Shown: positions 48,022 through 60,689 of the stretch, piece after piece
Position numbering within the stretch: position 1 is the stretch's first letter
How the letters are laid out: the number at the start of each line of letters is the position of its first letter
DNA from: Halichondria panicea
Lineage: Eukaryota; Porifera; Demospongiae; Suberitida; Halichondriidae
Length of the DNA: 64,000 nt
Direction: 5' to 3'
Assembly: GCF_963675165.1 (NCBI RefSeq)
Contig: NC_087377.1
Span: 11,580,632 to 11,644,631, forward strand
Made by a program: the position numbers and the translations under genes
The notes under the pieces: generated by a model
Told to the model about the DNA's origin: nothing
Databases searched by the model: none
The model's input: the letters and a program-made list of their open reading frames with translations, nothing else

Positions 48022-48309
48022 CAACAGTCCGCATGTCAACCAATAGACACCTTGAGGTGTGATTTCACTGGTTTTGAGGTCAAGAGAAGGTTTTGAAAAG
48101 AAGCAAATGAGAGTAATACTAGGTAAGTAAATGTATGAAGAGCCCTAAAACTTGTCCTTTAGGTTTGGCAAGGTACAAAATGAAAAATTATTACTACTGT
48201 GTGTGTGTGTGCATGCGTGCGTGAGTGATAAGGATCTCAACTAACAATTTGTGCTACAGAAATACCTGGCTAGCTTGTCCATATTTGTGTTCAAAGCACA
48301 GAAACTCAC

Positions 48310-48398
48310 CACTTAAGTCTTTGTGGATGTGCTGCTTGACCAGCTGCACTCCCCTGGTCTGTGTGACCACCCTCCAGGTCTCCTCAGCCACATAGTAC
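48310..48398 (-). CDS. Isolated exon of an unidentified gene
   Basis: On the minus strand a C-rich acceptor (ccccctcag) is followed by 89 nt of open reading, including YYVAEETWRVVTQTRGVQ then LVKQHIHKDLS, and a GTGAGT donor. The protein-like composition, with good sites at both ends, suggests a real or recently lost exon. No neighbouring exon was identified. A 19-codon frame at 50039-50098 (minus, MDEELLELADHLNEI) could belong to the same gene but ends in a stop. Function unknown. Confidence 0.4.
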
Positions 48399-49129
48399 CT
48401 GAGGGGGGGGGAGAGATAGTGAAATACAGTGGAACAATAACGAAGGACCCTACAAATTTCCTATGCAAAATAATTCCAAGTGAAGCAAGGCTCTAATCAG
48501 ATTAATTTTAGTGGTGGTAGCTAGCTAGTGGACACATTCATTAGAACCTTAATTTGGTTGTTGCAGACAGTACGGTTAATTGACTTCAAAGTTGGACTAG
48601 TTACAATCTGCAAGGACAATTAACCTCTCTACCGTGGTGAAAAACCTACTGTAAAGAATACACGTAAAATGAAGTACAAATGGTATATGCATCAGTCAAC
48701 AAACACAGTCTGTACTAGGGTGGGTGGATTTGGTAAAGACTTCAGAATGGATAAGCAACAATCACACTGAGCCCAACAGACGGTAAAGATACACTCTACA
48801 ATAAACATTAAGAATTAAGGGTCGTAGCTTTGATGGAGGCCCTACTACCATTAGTTGATGAACATGATTATTACTGGTTGGCTGGTAGCAAGTATCGATC
48901 ACTATGGGTATAGGTGTGGTTGTCTCTCCTCTGATCTGTGGACATACACAACTGGAAGGGATTCAGAGAATAAAATATTTCATGCTTGATAAAGGGAACT
49001 TCCAGTATATTGGTGTATTCGAAGAAGTACGTACCAAAGTACATGTATGTTAGAATGAATGGCTTGTACACCGTCTCACTTTTAGTTTATACTCATTACC
49101 ACTAATTAACATGCCAATCACTTCTAACA

Positions 49130-49998
49130 TAGATAAAGTAAAGGGATTGGAAATGGAAGCGGTACAATCCATGTTTCCCGGTGGTTTAATCGAGGCCGTT
49201 ATTCTACATGCAGTGGCGTAGCCAGGATTTTGAATTTTGGATTGGGAAGGGGGCAGGGCTCAAATTGTTGAAGCATAGACGCTGAAGTTTATTCACTAAA
49301 AAAAGGTCATCACTTTTCCTCAGCAGTAAGCATGCGCATCAGATGGCCCTGCCCACATATCCATTACATGACATCATTCTAGTAACTATGCATACAGTAC
49401 TGCAGAATAGATCGACAGATTACAGTTTCAAGCTAAGTTGCAGTTGATGGAGCACAAAAGGAGGGGGGCTCTAGCCCTGTCAGCTCCCCCTCTGCCTACC
49501 CCACTGACATGAAGAAAATTAATTGCAACGGACTAGAACCAGTCACTATAGTGTCTGTGAGGGCGAGTAGCGTTGTTAGAGGTGCTGTATTGATGGTTTA
49601 TATAGAGGACCTTTGGATGCAAGTCATGCAGTAAAACCCCAAATACCAAAATAACTGTGTTTTGTGTCTTGGGTGAGATCCAGAGGGGGCAATTTTCTGC
49701 CAGCCAATCTTAATCCAGCTAAAGGAGATATAGTGCTAATAAAACCTTCCTGATGCTGTTAATGTAAGACGCAGCTTACCTCCCAATAACAGCACGAAGC
49801 ACTGGTAAAAACTGTTTATACAATACCTGCCTGAATGATCGTCTCTTAGAGCAGAGTTTTAAGTCAACGCTATCGTTTCCATGCACTAATTAAAAAGTGA
49901 AACACAGATGAGATCAAGGGTATTCTAATCACAAGCATCAAGTCTATGTACGTTAGCACGTGATCCGCTTCTGTTTCCAATCCCTTTAATAATCTATG
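49130..49998. mobile_element. 869-bp inverted-repeat element with 9-bp target duplication
   Basis: Left end tagataaagtaaagggattgg, then aaatggaagcggt. The right end is the complement (ccgcttctgtttccaatccc, tttaataatctatg). Flanked by cttctaaca at 49121-49129 and 49999-50007. A third copy of the same end (catagatagtagagg, ggattggaaacgggatcacgtg) lies alone at about 47858-47892. No coding content recognised. Confidence 0.75.
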
Positions 49999-50608
49999 CT
50001 TCTAACAGTGACTGCATACTCACCAGCCTCACAAATAGTCAGAGTTTCTGAGAGATCTCATTGAGATGATCTGCCAGCTCCAGCAACTCTTCATCCATAA
50101 TTGGTCAATCACTTCAGACAAAACAAGGTAAAGACCCACTACACAATAAACACCAAGTGAGACAAGGGTGTACTAGCTCTCTGATAAAGGGTCATGCAAT
50201 CTCTACAACTATTATTTGATGTAATTATTACATGATGATAAAGGGTCACAGTAGAAAAAGACATAGCTTGCAGCTAGAGTATAGTCTACTGCTTTTCATG
50301 TATGCCACCATCACTCCAGCATGATGTTTAGTTAACACTTGAACTAAGTTAAATCAACTTCTCTAATCGATTTTTTACTTGTCTAGTTGATTTGGTAAAG
50401 AGTGTTAACTAAATATATGAAAAATAACATTGTTTACAGTTGGGGAACTTAGCTTAGTTAAATCATAGAGCTAGATGTAGCTCTGTCATAATGTCTTGGC
50501 CTAATTTCCTATTTTTTTACTTTTGCTTTATAGACACAGAGCTACAAGTGAGTCCAATACAGCATCTAAAATATATATACTAGATCTAGCTACATAAACT
50601 TCAACAGA

Positions 50609-53443
50609 GGCCTCTCTGGTATCCAACAGCAGTGTTGCATGTCCTGGAGAGGCAGTTCTGTTCACATGCTCTGTGCCTGGTGATATGTCTAGTGTACTGA
50701 GATGGCAAGTCAATCCTCCAGCAGAGTCTGGGTTAATGACTATGCAAAGTACACTCTTCCTTGGTTCTCTAGTCGGTCGAAGGGACACATTTGGATTTGG
50801 AGTGATCATGTTTGAGGCTGTTCTTGTGAGCAGTGACGGAGTAAACCTGACTTCTACTCTCATCAACCTCAGTAAAGTGTCTGTACTGGATGGAAGCATT
50901 GTCACCTGTGTACTTTAAATGGTATTACAGTTGTTGAACTACAGCAGACAATATTGGTTGCTGGTGAGGAGCTATCTTTACTATTATTCTTGGGTTTAGT
51001 GGAGAGGTTGGATTACCTGTGTGTGACATCAATAAGAGAGTGTGCTAGATTAAATCTAAAAACTCACTGTCTGAGGCCTCAATTGTAGAAGGTACTATGG
51101 TGTTGTGTGAGGGAGCAAGCTCACAAGAGGGTCCTCTCACTATCACTGTGGCTGGTGAGTGGCTGATGGAGTGCATACATATGCATGCATGTACACATGC
51201 ACTGTCAGTTTTATCAATACACTCATGCCAGATTCACCCTCCCCTCCACTGAATCCAAGGGTGTCCTCCTCAGCCCAAAACTAACTCAGCTCCTCTATTA
51301 TCACTCTGGACTGGGACCCTCCCTCCTCTACTGGTGGTGTGTCTGTCAGCTATGTCGTCACCATCTCCCCAATACCTCTCTCCGGGTCACCAGTCACCAT
51401 GGATACCACCTCAGCACAGATAACTGTCTCCTACAACACACCCTACAATGTGACCATCAAAGCTGTCAACTGTGCTGGAATGAGTCAAGAGGGTTCTATT
51501 GTTGATTTGAGTAAGCTATTTCATGGAATGTCGTCATTGGTTGTATTTGGTTGTAGACTCATTCCAGTGTAACAGTCATGACATACAAAGTATTCCTCCT
51601 ACTTAATGCAGTTGTGTGCCCCATACCGTCTGCTGCTGCTGGTGTTACCATCATCAACACATAATTATGATACAGATATTTTCTGACCGTCCATATAATT
51701 ATAGTCAACTGCACAGTACCTGTTGAGCCCTGCAACGGTGCTATAGTGGACCATGAGAGGTTGAACGAGACAGTGTTGGAGGGAACAGTGCTGACTTACC
51801 AGTGTGACAATGGACTCTCATTGACTGGACCCAACACCATTACTTGCACTAATGCTGGAGTCTGGAGCACTGAGCCTGAGGCAATCATGTGTGTACTTAT
51901 GACTGAAGGTGATATATATATAGATGAGCTTTGGAATTGTGTGTACACTGTATGGTCTCCACTAAACCCAAGAATATCCTCCACTCTAAATCATCCCAGT
52001 TCCTCTAATATCACTCTGGACTGGGAGGCTCCCTCCTCTGTGTGTCTATCAGGTATGTCCTCATCATCTCCCCAACATCTCTCTCTGGGTCACCAGTCAC
52101 TGTGGACACCACCTTAGCACAAATCACTGTCTCCTACAACGTTCTATACAATGTGACTATCAGAGCTGACAACTGTGCTGGAATGAATGAAACTAGAATT
52201 GTGAATCTGAGTAAGCTCATTAAACGTAATGTACATTGTATATCTATGCTCCTTCTCTTACAGTTGTGTGCCCCACACCGTCTACTGCTGCTGGTGTTAC
52301 CATCATCAACACACCTCCGGTCACTATTAGTGGATCCATGCTCACCTTCACTTGCAGTGGAGACAATGAAGTGAGAACCTCAACCTGTGGCAGTAATGGA
52401 TAGTCTCCTGACCCTGGGACCTTTGACTGCAGCAGTCCGATTACAGGTATATAATCTTAATCACATAAATTTGTACATGCTTCTTTTCATTGGTGTCCTC
52501 ATTAGATCCCCCAGTCACCTGTGGCTCTCCTGATGCACCATCTAGAGGTAGTGTGGACATCAGTGGTGGGACACCACCCTTCTCACTGGGTTCAGAGGTC
52601 ACCTATCGCTGTGACGAGGGACTGTTCCCCTTTGATGTGAGGACCAGCACATGCACTGATGTGGGGAGTAGGGGAGAGTGGGTGGAGAATCCTGGGAGCT
52701 TGATGTGCAGGGAGAGACCAGGTGAAATGTAGTTGATCAGAACAAAATTTTGCTGCGAAAAAATAATTTCTGTCTGCATGATCTGTCTACAATTGTATTC
52801 AATGGCAGGTCATATAATATCAGGTGCTCATGCTGAGCTGATGAGATACAAACATCTATCATGTGCTATAGTCATAGTATAATCATATGATATTTTCTGA
52901 CCGTCCATATAATTATAGTCAACTGCACTGTACCTGTTGAGCCCTGCAACGGTGCTATAGTGGACCATGAGAGGTTGAACGAGACAGTGTTGGAGGGAAC
53001 AGTGCTGACTTACCAGTGTGACAATGGACTCTCACTGACTGAACCCAACAACACCACGTGCACTAATGCTGGAGTCTGGAGCACTGAGCCTGAGGCAATC
53101 AAGTGTGTACTTAGGACTGAAGGTGATGAGCTTTGTAATTGTTTGCTATCTAATACCGGTATCTCATCTCACAGTTTCTACTGTCGCTCCTTTGTTATCC
53201 ACTTCTGCAATTGTCACTATCAGTGTGGTCATCACTTTCATTGTCACTCTAGTCATTGGATTCCTCACTGGACTGCTGGTAATGCATCTTTTCTCTCGTA
53301 AGAAGGCGGTGTACTTCCCGGCAACTGAAGGACAAGCAAATGTAGGACCCACTGCACCAGCTGTTTTTGTTTATGAAGAGGTGTCACCCAAAGAGGAGAT
53401 TGAACTTAACACTAACCAGGCGTATGGACCATTAGGACTGTGA
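50609..53443 (+). pseudogene. Mosaic receptor pseudogene with shuffled exons
   Basis: Order of pieces: type C Ig exon from 50609 (frame lost after its last Cys near 50912), 3' third of a type B Ig exon (51061-51153), FN3 (51233-51510), first part of sushi 1 broken off at about 51660, sushi 3 (51704-51909), a partial FN3 (from about 51955), sushi 1 with an in-frame TAG (about 52264-52446), sushi 2 (52506-52721), sushi 3 (52919-53122), TM/tail (53175-53443). The final exon is intact (SVVITFIVTLVIGFLTG, SRKKAVY, VYEEV, NQAYGPLGL). Two partial genes have been fused. Confidence 0.7.
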
Positions 53444-54593
53444 AACTCGCTTATTTTAATATTCAATAGCAATCAACAAGTTAATTGCAATCATTCTGGC
53501 ATTTTGTTTGTTTTATAGAACTGTAATTATATATATAGACTCGCTAGTGTTTTGATAGTGTAGATTAATTGTCTCAAATTACATTTATATCACCGTTATT
53601 TTTTGCTGTAAAACCTGTCGTTATTATGTAAGTTTTCTGACTTCCTCAATCAGAAATAGAATAAAGTGGTGTGGTTTCTTAATGAATCAAGTGATCAAAC
53701 TCGACAGTTATTATAACTACGCCTCGGTGTGCAGTAGTATGTGCATTATATATACCCTAGCTTTCAATATAATCTATTGTTTTCATTGCAGCTTTCATTA
53801 TTCAGTATCGGATACGTAATGTTGACAATGTAAACAATAACACTGCATCTGTTCATATAATTATTTAAACTGATGAACAAAGAGTAAGAAAAAACAACAA
53901 TTAAGAGAATTAATTATATATATACAACAGTTACTGTTCTGTCAGATTCCTGCAGCAAATATAACTTATTGTAATTTTTTTACACCAGCACTAAAGCTTG
54001 TCAGGAAATAAGCCATGCAGAAGAAATCTCAAAAAGATACTCACCCATTTTAGCTTTCAGTACAATTTTCCTGTAATCAATTATCTATTACTGAATTGCA
54101 CCTCATATCATAATTATTGTCATCCGGAATTTGAACTCCTCTCTGCAACGTACATTTGCATGTATGTGCTTTTTGATTTCTTTACAACTGTTGGACAGTC
54201 TAATCAACTTCAACATAAACACCATTCATGGTGTTTCTGGTGTTTCCTATGCAAACAATTTTATATTGAGTAGTGAGAAGCTGAATGTATAGACACACAG
54301 TTCATTGTGTTGGTTTAATTGGGACTGAACTGATCGAACACTGAGAATAAATTATTATAATTTATAGGGCATGTATAGCTGTTGTATATACATCATAATA
54401 ATATATAATTATTGTCACCTGCAGTTTCCCCAACCAAAGGAATTGATATAACATGCATGCAGTATTATTCTCTGTGGCACTGAGACATCTATGTAATTAT
54501 ATACATAATATACCAAAATTGTAATTATATAGTCCTATGAACCGACATGTACAATGTATAGTGCAGCATCATAAAAACACTAAATGACAATTC

Positions 54594-56161
54594 TTACAGT
54601 CCAACTGGTCCATATGCTTGGTTAGTATTCAGTTCAATCTCCTCTTTGCATGACACTTCTTCATAAACAGGACCAGCTGGTACAGTGGGTCTTACGTTAG
54701 CTTGTCCATCAGCTGATGGGGAGTATACTGCCTTCTTATGAGAGCAAAGGTACATCACTAGGACTCCAGTGAGGAATCCAATGATCATAAACAGAACTGC
54801 CATAACAACCACACTAACAGAAACAGCAATTCCAAGGTCAGTACCAGTGAATAGAGTTTGGGATTGATCTGTATATAGGTGGTTCAATATATATACATGC
54901 AAGTAACGTAAACACTAACCTTTGCAGACCGTTTCCCCTGGATTCTTGTCCCACTCTCCTGTAGCTAGACAGGTAGCAGTCATTATCCCCTTAGGGAACA
55001 GTCCATCGTCACACTGAAAGGTCACTTGTGTACCAGGAATAGCTAGTACTGAATGATCACTTATGGTACCATTCTGTGGTGAGGATAGTAGAGCTGTGCA
55101 CCTCATTGGAAGAGCTGGAATTATCGTGAAAAGTAAGCATATAATTATGCACTTACAAGCAAATTATTATTACGGCTCACGAGTTGTGGGGGAAGGTTGG
55201 GTAAGTTGGCTACACTCAGTAGTCTCAGGATCTGGACTCCACATCAGTGTACTCTCACATGTAACCACTGAAACAGCAGATACATACCCAGCGTCACACT
55301 GGATGGTTACTATGGATTTTGGCAATCTGCTGGACACCGGTTTCAAAGGCTCCGTTTGTAGAGTTGGTCAACATAGGACAGCCGCCTGAGAGGGAATCAG
55401 ATATTAATGTGACTGTATGTGTATTCAATAATATTGATACTTGGCAGCTCTTACCAATCAAAAAGTTATACTCAGCAGTCGTACTGTTTCCAGCACAGTT
55501 GGTAGCTACAACACTGACAGTGTAGTCCAGATTGTATTGAGCAGTCACAGTGACGGAGACAGTAGCAGAGAGCTGGGCCGGAGGTGAGATGATCACTGTG
55601 TAGGTTCGATCACCAGTCTCAGTAGGAGGGTTCCAACCAACAGTTACACTAACTTTATCGGCTGAGCTACTCAGAATTGAGTCACTGAATCCATTTGGTG
55701 GTGTGGTAGCTGTAGAAAAGTATTATGCTTTGCAAAACTTGCTTTGCATGCATAATTATAATCTCACTTGCTGTCAGTATAGTTAGTTCTTCCCTCAACT
55801 CAGGCTGCAATAAAGGAAGACAACTAATAGTGATTCCCTCCACCGTAGGGAAACTCAAACTGGAGGTGATCGCTGAACTAGTAGAATTAAACATGATAAA
55901 TGTAACGGTGTACTGATCTCGTTGGAATGGAAGTTCTGTTATGCTATCAAGTATCAAGTCTCTTGTTGGATCAGGTACGTCCCATTCCAGCAAAGCCCTA
56001 GGCACTGTACAAGTGAGTGAGATCACATCTCCAGCACAGGGGGTCTCAGTGTAGTCACGAGTCAGACCACCTAGCACCAAGGGTACACCTTTAGGAAGGA
56101 GATCTAGAATCAGATTTACAAACATGGACACTATAGACTCTAGTATAGGCAGGATACCCAA
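54594..56161 (-). pseudogene. Type A-like receptor, minus strand (copy 2), sushi 1 frameshift
   Basis: Exons on the minus strand: 56161-55768 (N-terminus and Ig-like), 55709-55455 (FN3, 12 nt shorter in frame than copy 1), 55385-55181 (sushi 1, 205 nt, one base too many at ttgaaaccgg), 55114-54920 (sushi 2), 54868-54594 (TM/tail, open: VVVMAVLFMIIGFLTGVLVM, SHKKAVY, VYEEVSCKEEIELN, NQAYGPVGL). The lesion differs from copy 1. Skipping sushi 1 (phase 1-1) would restore a receptor. Confidence 0.75.
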
Positions 56162-56456
56162 CTTTATTTTCTCTCAATTTCAAGCTACCCTATAACTATA
56201 ATTATTCTCAGAAATCTGGGGAATTTGGATAACAACGTAAATGATCCAGTGCATGACGTTTTATTTCTTCAATCTCACGTATCTATACTCATAGTACATA
56301 ATTATACAGTATCTACAGTTCAGGCCCTACTGTTAGCAGTGAAGATGACCATCTATAGCCTTGGCAAAGCCGAAGAAAAATAGCTCATAGAGTGAAGTGC
56401 TACAACAAACCTACATTTACTAATAAGTCAATTCTTTTGTACAGCTATAGCTCTGC

Positions 56457-56514
56457 TAGCCTCGATTCAAGGCCGCTTTAGAAGCGCTTCTAAAGCGGCC
56501 TTGAATCGAGGCTA
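56457..56514. repeat. 58-bp perfect palindrome with 9-bp target duplication
   Basis: Two 29-nt arms, tagcctcgattcaagg... and its exact complement, meet at gaagc|gcttc. Flanked by tagctctgc at 56448-56456 and 56515-56523. The equivalent site in copy 1 (about 34664) is empty, with a single tagctctgc, so this is a real insertion after the duplication. Confidence 0.95.
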
Positions 56515-57142
56515 TAGCTCTGCATGTGTACATGCATGCACACTGAATTTATAGCTACTTTGTCTGTATTAATTGTTTGAAGAAATGTTCAGTTTTACGG
56601 AACATGTTACAAGATAAGTTTGCACATGCGTAAACAGTCAGTAGCCCTTTCTTCACTCGAGGCTTGTGGAGGAGGCTAATTGCATCTCTGATAAGCTAAA
56701 AGAAAAATCTTCCCTCTGACTCCCTTACTTAATTCATCTTCCCCAATAGCCATTAATCCTACGGTCATATTCATTTGCAAAATAATGATTTCATAAGGTG
56801 AAACATGCAACACGATTGTTCATTTGAGGGTACTTTTAATTTTGATCTCTCTGATCTGTTCTTACAGTGAATATTAATACCTATACACTACAGTGACTTA
56901 CCAACCACTAAAACCCAAATAGTTCTAGATCTAGCCTCAGCTTGTGTCATCAGAGTCGTTATGAAGATGCATGGGGAGGATCTAAAGGTTACTTATAACC
57001 TATATAGAAGGTCTCGATAGAAGGTAGAAGATGGGCTCTTTAATGTTTCTCTAGATCTAGACTACACCCACAAATTTAACACAAGCAATTTAGTGGTGTT
57101 TGTGTTCTTAAAATGTTATCTAGATTCTGCAATAGATCTAAA

Positions 57143-59354
57143 ATGCAAGTAAAAGCAGTTACTATTATTCAGTTGTTTGCTGTTGCTGCAGGTAGGACTT
57201 ATATAGGTATAATTGTGTGTTCATGCACTAGAACCTTGACTATAGCTATCCTTATTTTTGTATGCAGCCACACTGACATCCACCTCCACTGTGTCCTGTC
57301 CTGATGACACTGTCACCTTCACCTGCACTCTGCCTGGTAGTGTCATACGATGGACGGTCACTTCTCCACAACTACAAGTATTCACCATAACTTTAGACAC
57401 CAGCAACATTGATGTCACACGAGGTAATCCAGCATTCCGTGGTGTTCTCACTGACTCCAGTGGACCTCTCACTGCCACTCTCACCTCACTGTCTGAGGCC
57501 TCTATTGTAGAGGGTACTATGGTGTTGTGTGAGGGAGAGAACTCAAGAGAGGGTCCTCTTACCATCACTGTGGCTGGTGAGTTGACTGCTCTTTGTTTTG
57601 TAACATTATATAAAAGTGTGGAACAAGTGATTAATATACCCACATGCAGATCCACCCTTACGTCCACTCAATTCAAGAGTATCCTCTACTCTAAACCAAC
57701 TCAGCTCCTCTATTATCACTCTGGACTGGGATCCTCCCTCCTCTACTGGTGGTGTGTCAGTCAGCTATGTCGTCACCATCTCCCCAACAACTCTCTCCGA
57801 GTCACCAGGCATCGTGGAGACCACCTCAGCACAGATAACTGTTTCCTACAACACTCCCTACAATATGACCATCAGAGCTGTCAACTGTGTTGGAATGAGT
57901 CAAGAGAGTTTAATTGAGGATCTGAGTAAGCCATTTCATGGTCATAATATTATACAACAATCAGATATACTTTTAATTAATGCAGTTGTGTGCCCCACAC
58001 CGTCTACTGCTGTTGGTGTTACTATCACCAACACACCTCCTGTCACTATTGGTGGATCCATGCTCACCTTCACTTGTAGTAGAGATAGTGAAGTGAGAAC
58101 CTCAACCTGTGGCAGTAGCGGGTGGTCTCCTGACCCTGGGACCTTTGACTGCAGCAGTCCGAAAACAGGTATCAACATGGGCAATTAACTCTCTAAAAGG
58201 AATGTTGATCTCATGCATTAGATCTCCAAGTCACCTGTGGTTCTCCTGCTGCACCGTCTAGAGGCAGTTTGGACATCAATGGTGGGACACCACCCTTCTC
58301 ACTGGGTTCACAGGTCATCTATCGTTGTAATGAGGGACTGTTCCCTCCTGATGTGAGGACCAGCACATGCACTGGTGTGGGGGATAGGGGAGAGTGGGTG
58401 GACACTCCTGGGAGCTTGGTGTGCAGAGAGAGGCCAGGTGAAATGTAGTTGGGCCAAGCCAACTTCTAGGCAGGCCGGTAAAAAAATCTGGAGAGTGGGA
58501 GTTTTTAGACTCTTAAATTGTTAGGCTTCCTACACCACACTGAGTTTGTGGTAACCTTATGGAGTGGGTGGTTGTGGGTGTTTTTCTAGCAAAAAGTGAC
58601 TCGCTTGCATTCGTGGAGCGTGTAATTAAGTTGGCTTGGCCTTGTTCAGAGGGTTTTTGATTTCCTTCATTCTTTAATTTCTGTGAATTGTATAAGCTTA
58701 CGTACACTGCTTTCGTTCCACACTTTCTTAGTATTCAATGGCAGGTTATTGGATGCTCGTGTTGAGCTGATTGAGATACAAACATGTATTCATAAAGTCA
58801 TTTTCTGACCATCCCTATAGTGAACTGTTCTCTTCCTGCTGAGCCCTGCAATGGTGCTATAGTGGACTATGAGAGGTTGAATGAGACAGTGTTGGAGGGA
58901 ACAGTGCTGACCTACCAGTGTGACAATGGATTCTCACTGACTGCATGGACCCAACACCATCACTTGCACTAATGCTGGAGTCTGGAGCACTGAGCCAGAG
59001 GAAATCATGTGTGTACTTATGACTGAAGGTGATGGATGAGCTTTGTAATTGTTTGCTTATCTACTACCGGTATTCCATCTCGTAGTTTCTACTGTTGCTC
59101 CTTTGTTCTCCACTTCTGCAACTGTCGCTATCAGTGTGGTCATCACTTTCATTGTCACTCTAGTCATTGGATTCCTCACTGGACTCCTAGTGATGCATGT
59201 TTTCTCTCGTAAGAAGGCAGTATACTCCCCAGCAACTGAAGGACAAGCTAACGTAGGACCCCCTGCACCAGCTGTTCCTGTTTATGAAGAGGTGTCACCC
59301 AAAGAAGAGATTAAACTCAACACAAACCAGGCGTATGGACCATTAGGACTGTAA
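57143..59354 (+). pseudogene. Type B receptor (copy 2), damaged in sushi 3 only
   Basis: Exons: 57143-57191 (MQVKAVTIIQLFAVAAG), 57268-57576 (Ig), 57650-57925 (FN3), 57986-58168 (sushi 1), 58231-58437 (sushi 2, intact here), 58821-59028 (sushi 3, 4 nt too long: ctgactgcatggaccc for ctgactggaccc), 59086-59354 (TM/tail, PLGL end). The single lesion is in a phase 1-1 exon, so skipping would leave an intact 430-residue receptor. Copy 1 has the opposite pattern (sushi 2 broken, sushi 3 fine). Confidence 0.7.
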
Positions 59355-59920
59355 AACTCATTCACTATAATATTCAATAGCATTCAACAGGTTAATTGTG
59401 ATTATTCTGCCATTTCATTTGTTTTATAGGCCTATGTATAGACTCGCTACGTGTTTCATCTTGCCTGGAGATTGTCTCAATTGCATTCTCTATATAATAC
59501 AGGCAGGAGGTTATTTTTACTGTAAAATTTGCCATTGTTATAACGTACTAAAGTGGTGTGCTTCTTTTGAACCAAGTGATCAAACTCGACAGTTATTATA
59601 ACTACGCCTCGATGTGTGGTAGTATGTGCATTACACCCTAGCTTTCAGCTATTGTTTTCCTTGCAACTTTCATTATTCAGCATCGGATATAAATGTATAT
59701 ATTATGTATACGTAATATTATTCATTGAGAACAATGTAAACAATAGCACTGCATCTGTTCACATACTTAAACTGATCGATATACACAATCATGTATGTAT
59801 TGAAATAAGAGAATATTAATTATACAAATGTACCTGGAACTGCCCTTGAGCTTGAGACAGTGTGTACTGTTCTGTCCAACTTGCCCAGATTCCTACAGAG
59901 TTCGTTAATTGAACACACTC

Positions 59921-60044
<124 letters not shown>

Positions 60045-60084
60045 TTTCAGTGGTGTCTCAACCCATACACTATCACTAGAGTTA

Positions 60085-60250
60085 CTTTCATATCTTACTC
60101 ATCTCACCAGTTTGAGCAGTGTATGTCTCCAGGAGGTTGATGTGTTGAGGGTAGTGTCTGTGTTGTAGTGTCTCAGCACAGAGGGGGAGGAAGGAGGACA
60201 CTCGGTCACCACACACACTCACACCACTCAGCTCTCCAAGCAGGAGAAAA
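60085..60250 (-). pseudogene. Exon-like fragment of the unidentified repeated gene
   Basis: Minus-strand reading contains LPLCAETLQHRHYPQHINLL; it matches 660-815 and 23.53-23.66 kb. It carries a 4-nt insertion (gtgtatgtctcc) against those copies. From 60251 to 60680 only low-complexity A/C-rich DNA is seen. Confidence 0.4.
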
Positions 60251-60689
60251 GGAAACTGTCGGGTGTACAAGAGATTCAGTCAATTAAAACTGCCATTACA
60301 GTACTCAACACTTGAACACTTAGATCCTTGTGTATCACTATTCACTAGTGAAACATTTATACCACATGCACATCAACAAAAGTACCCTAGCCATATTACA
60401 CAAATCTTTGTACATGCATGCATGATCAGTACGCATATAATCTACACAACACATACATGTACCTTTATCCCATACTCACATAGCATCCACACACACAACA
60501 CACCCTTACCCGCTTGTGATAGTGTGAGTCTATACATCCTCCCCTATATATTTTGGGGGCCAGTGAGTACACCTGCTAGTTTCTGTGGGTTGGGTCGTCA
60601 TAGATACAACGCACAACCCCAATTCTGATACATCATCAATCAGAGGAGCTGAGAAAATGGGGAGAGGGTGAACAACTTCAACATCCAGT

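Larger units (their letters stand above)
52985..59897. repeat. Segmental duplication, copy 2
   Basis: Matches 31190-37985 in the same order and orientation. The right breakpoint is sharp: similarity runs through cttgcccagattcct at about 59895 and then changes to acagagttcgttaattg, where copy 1 continues gcagcaaatataaatc. Confidence 0.85.
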
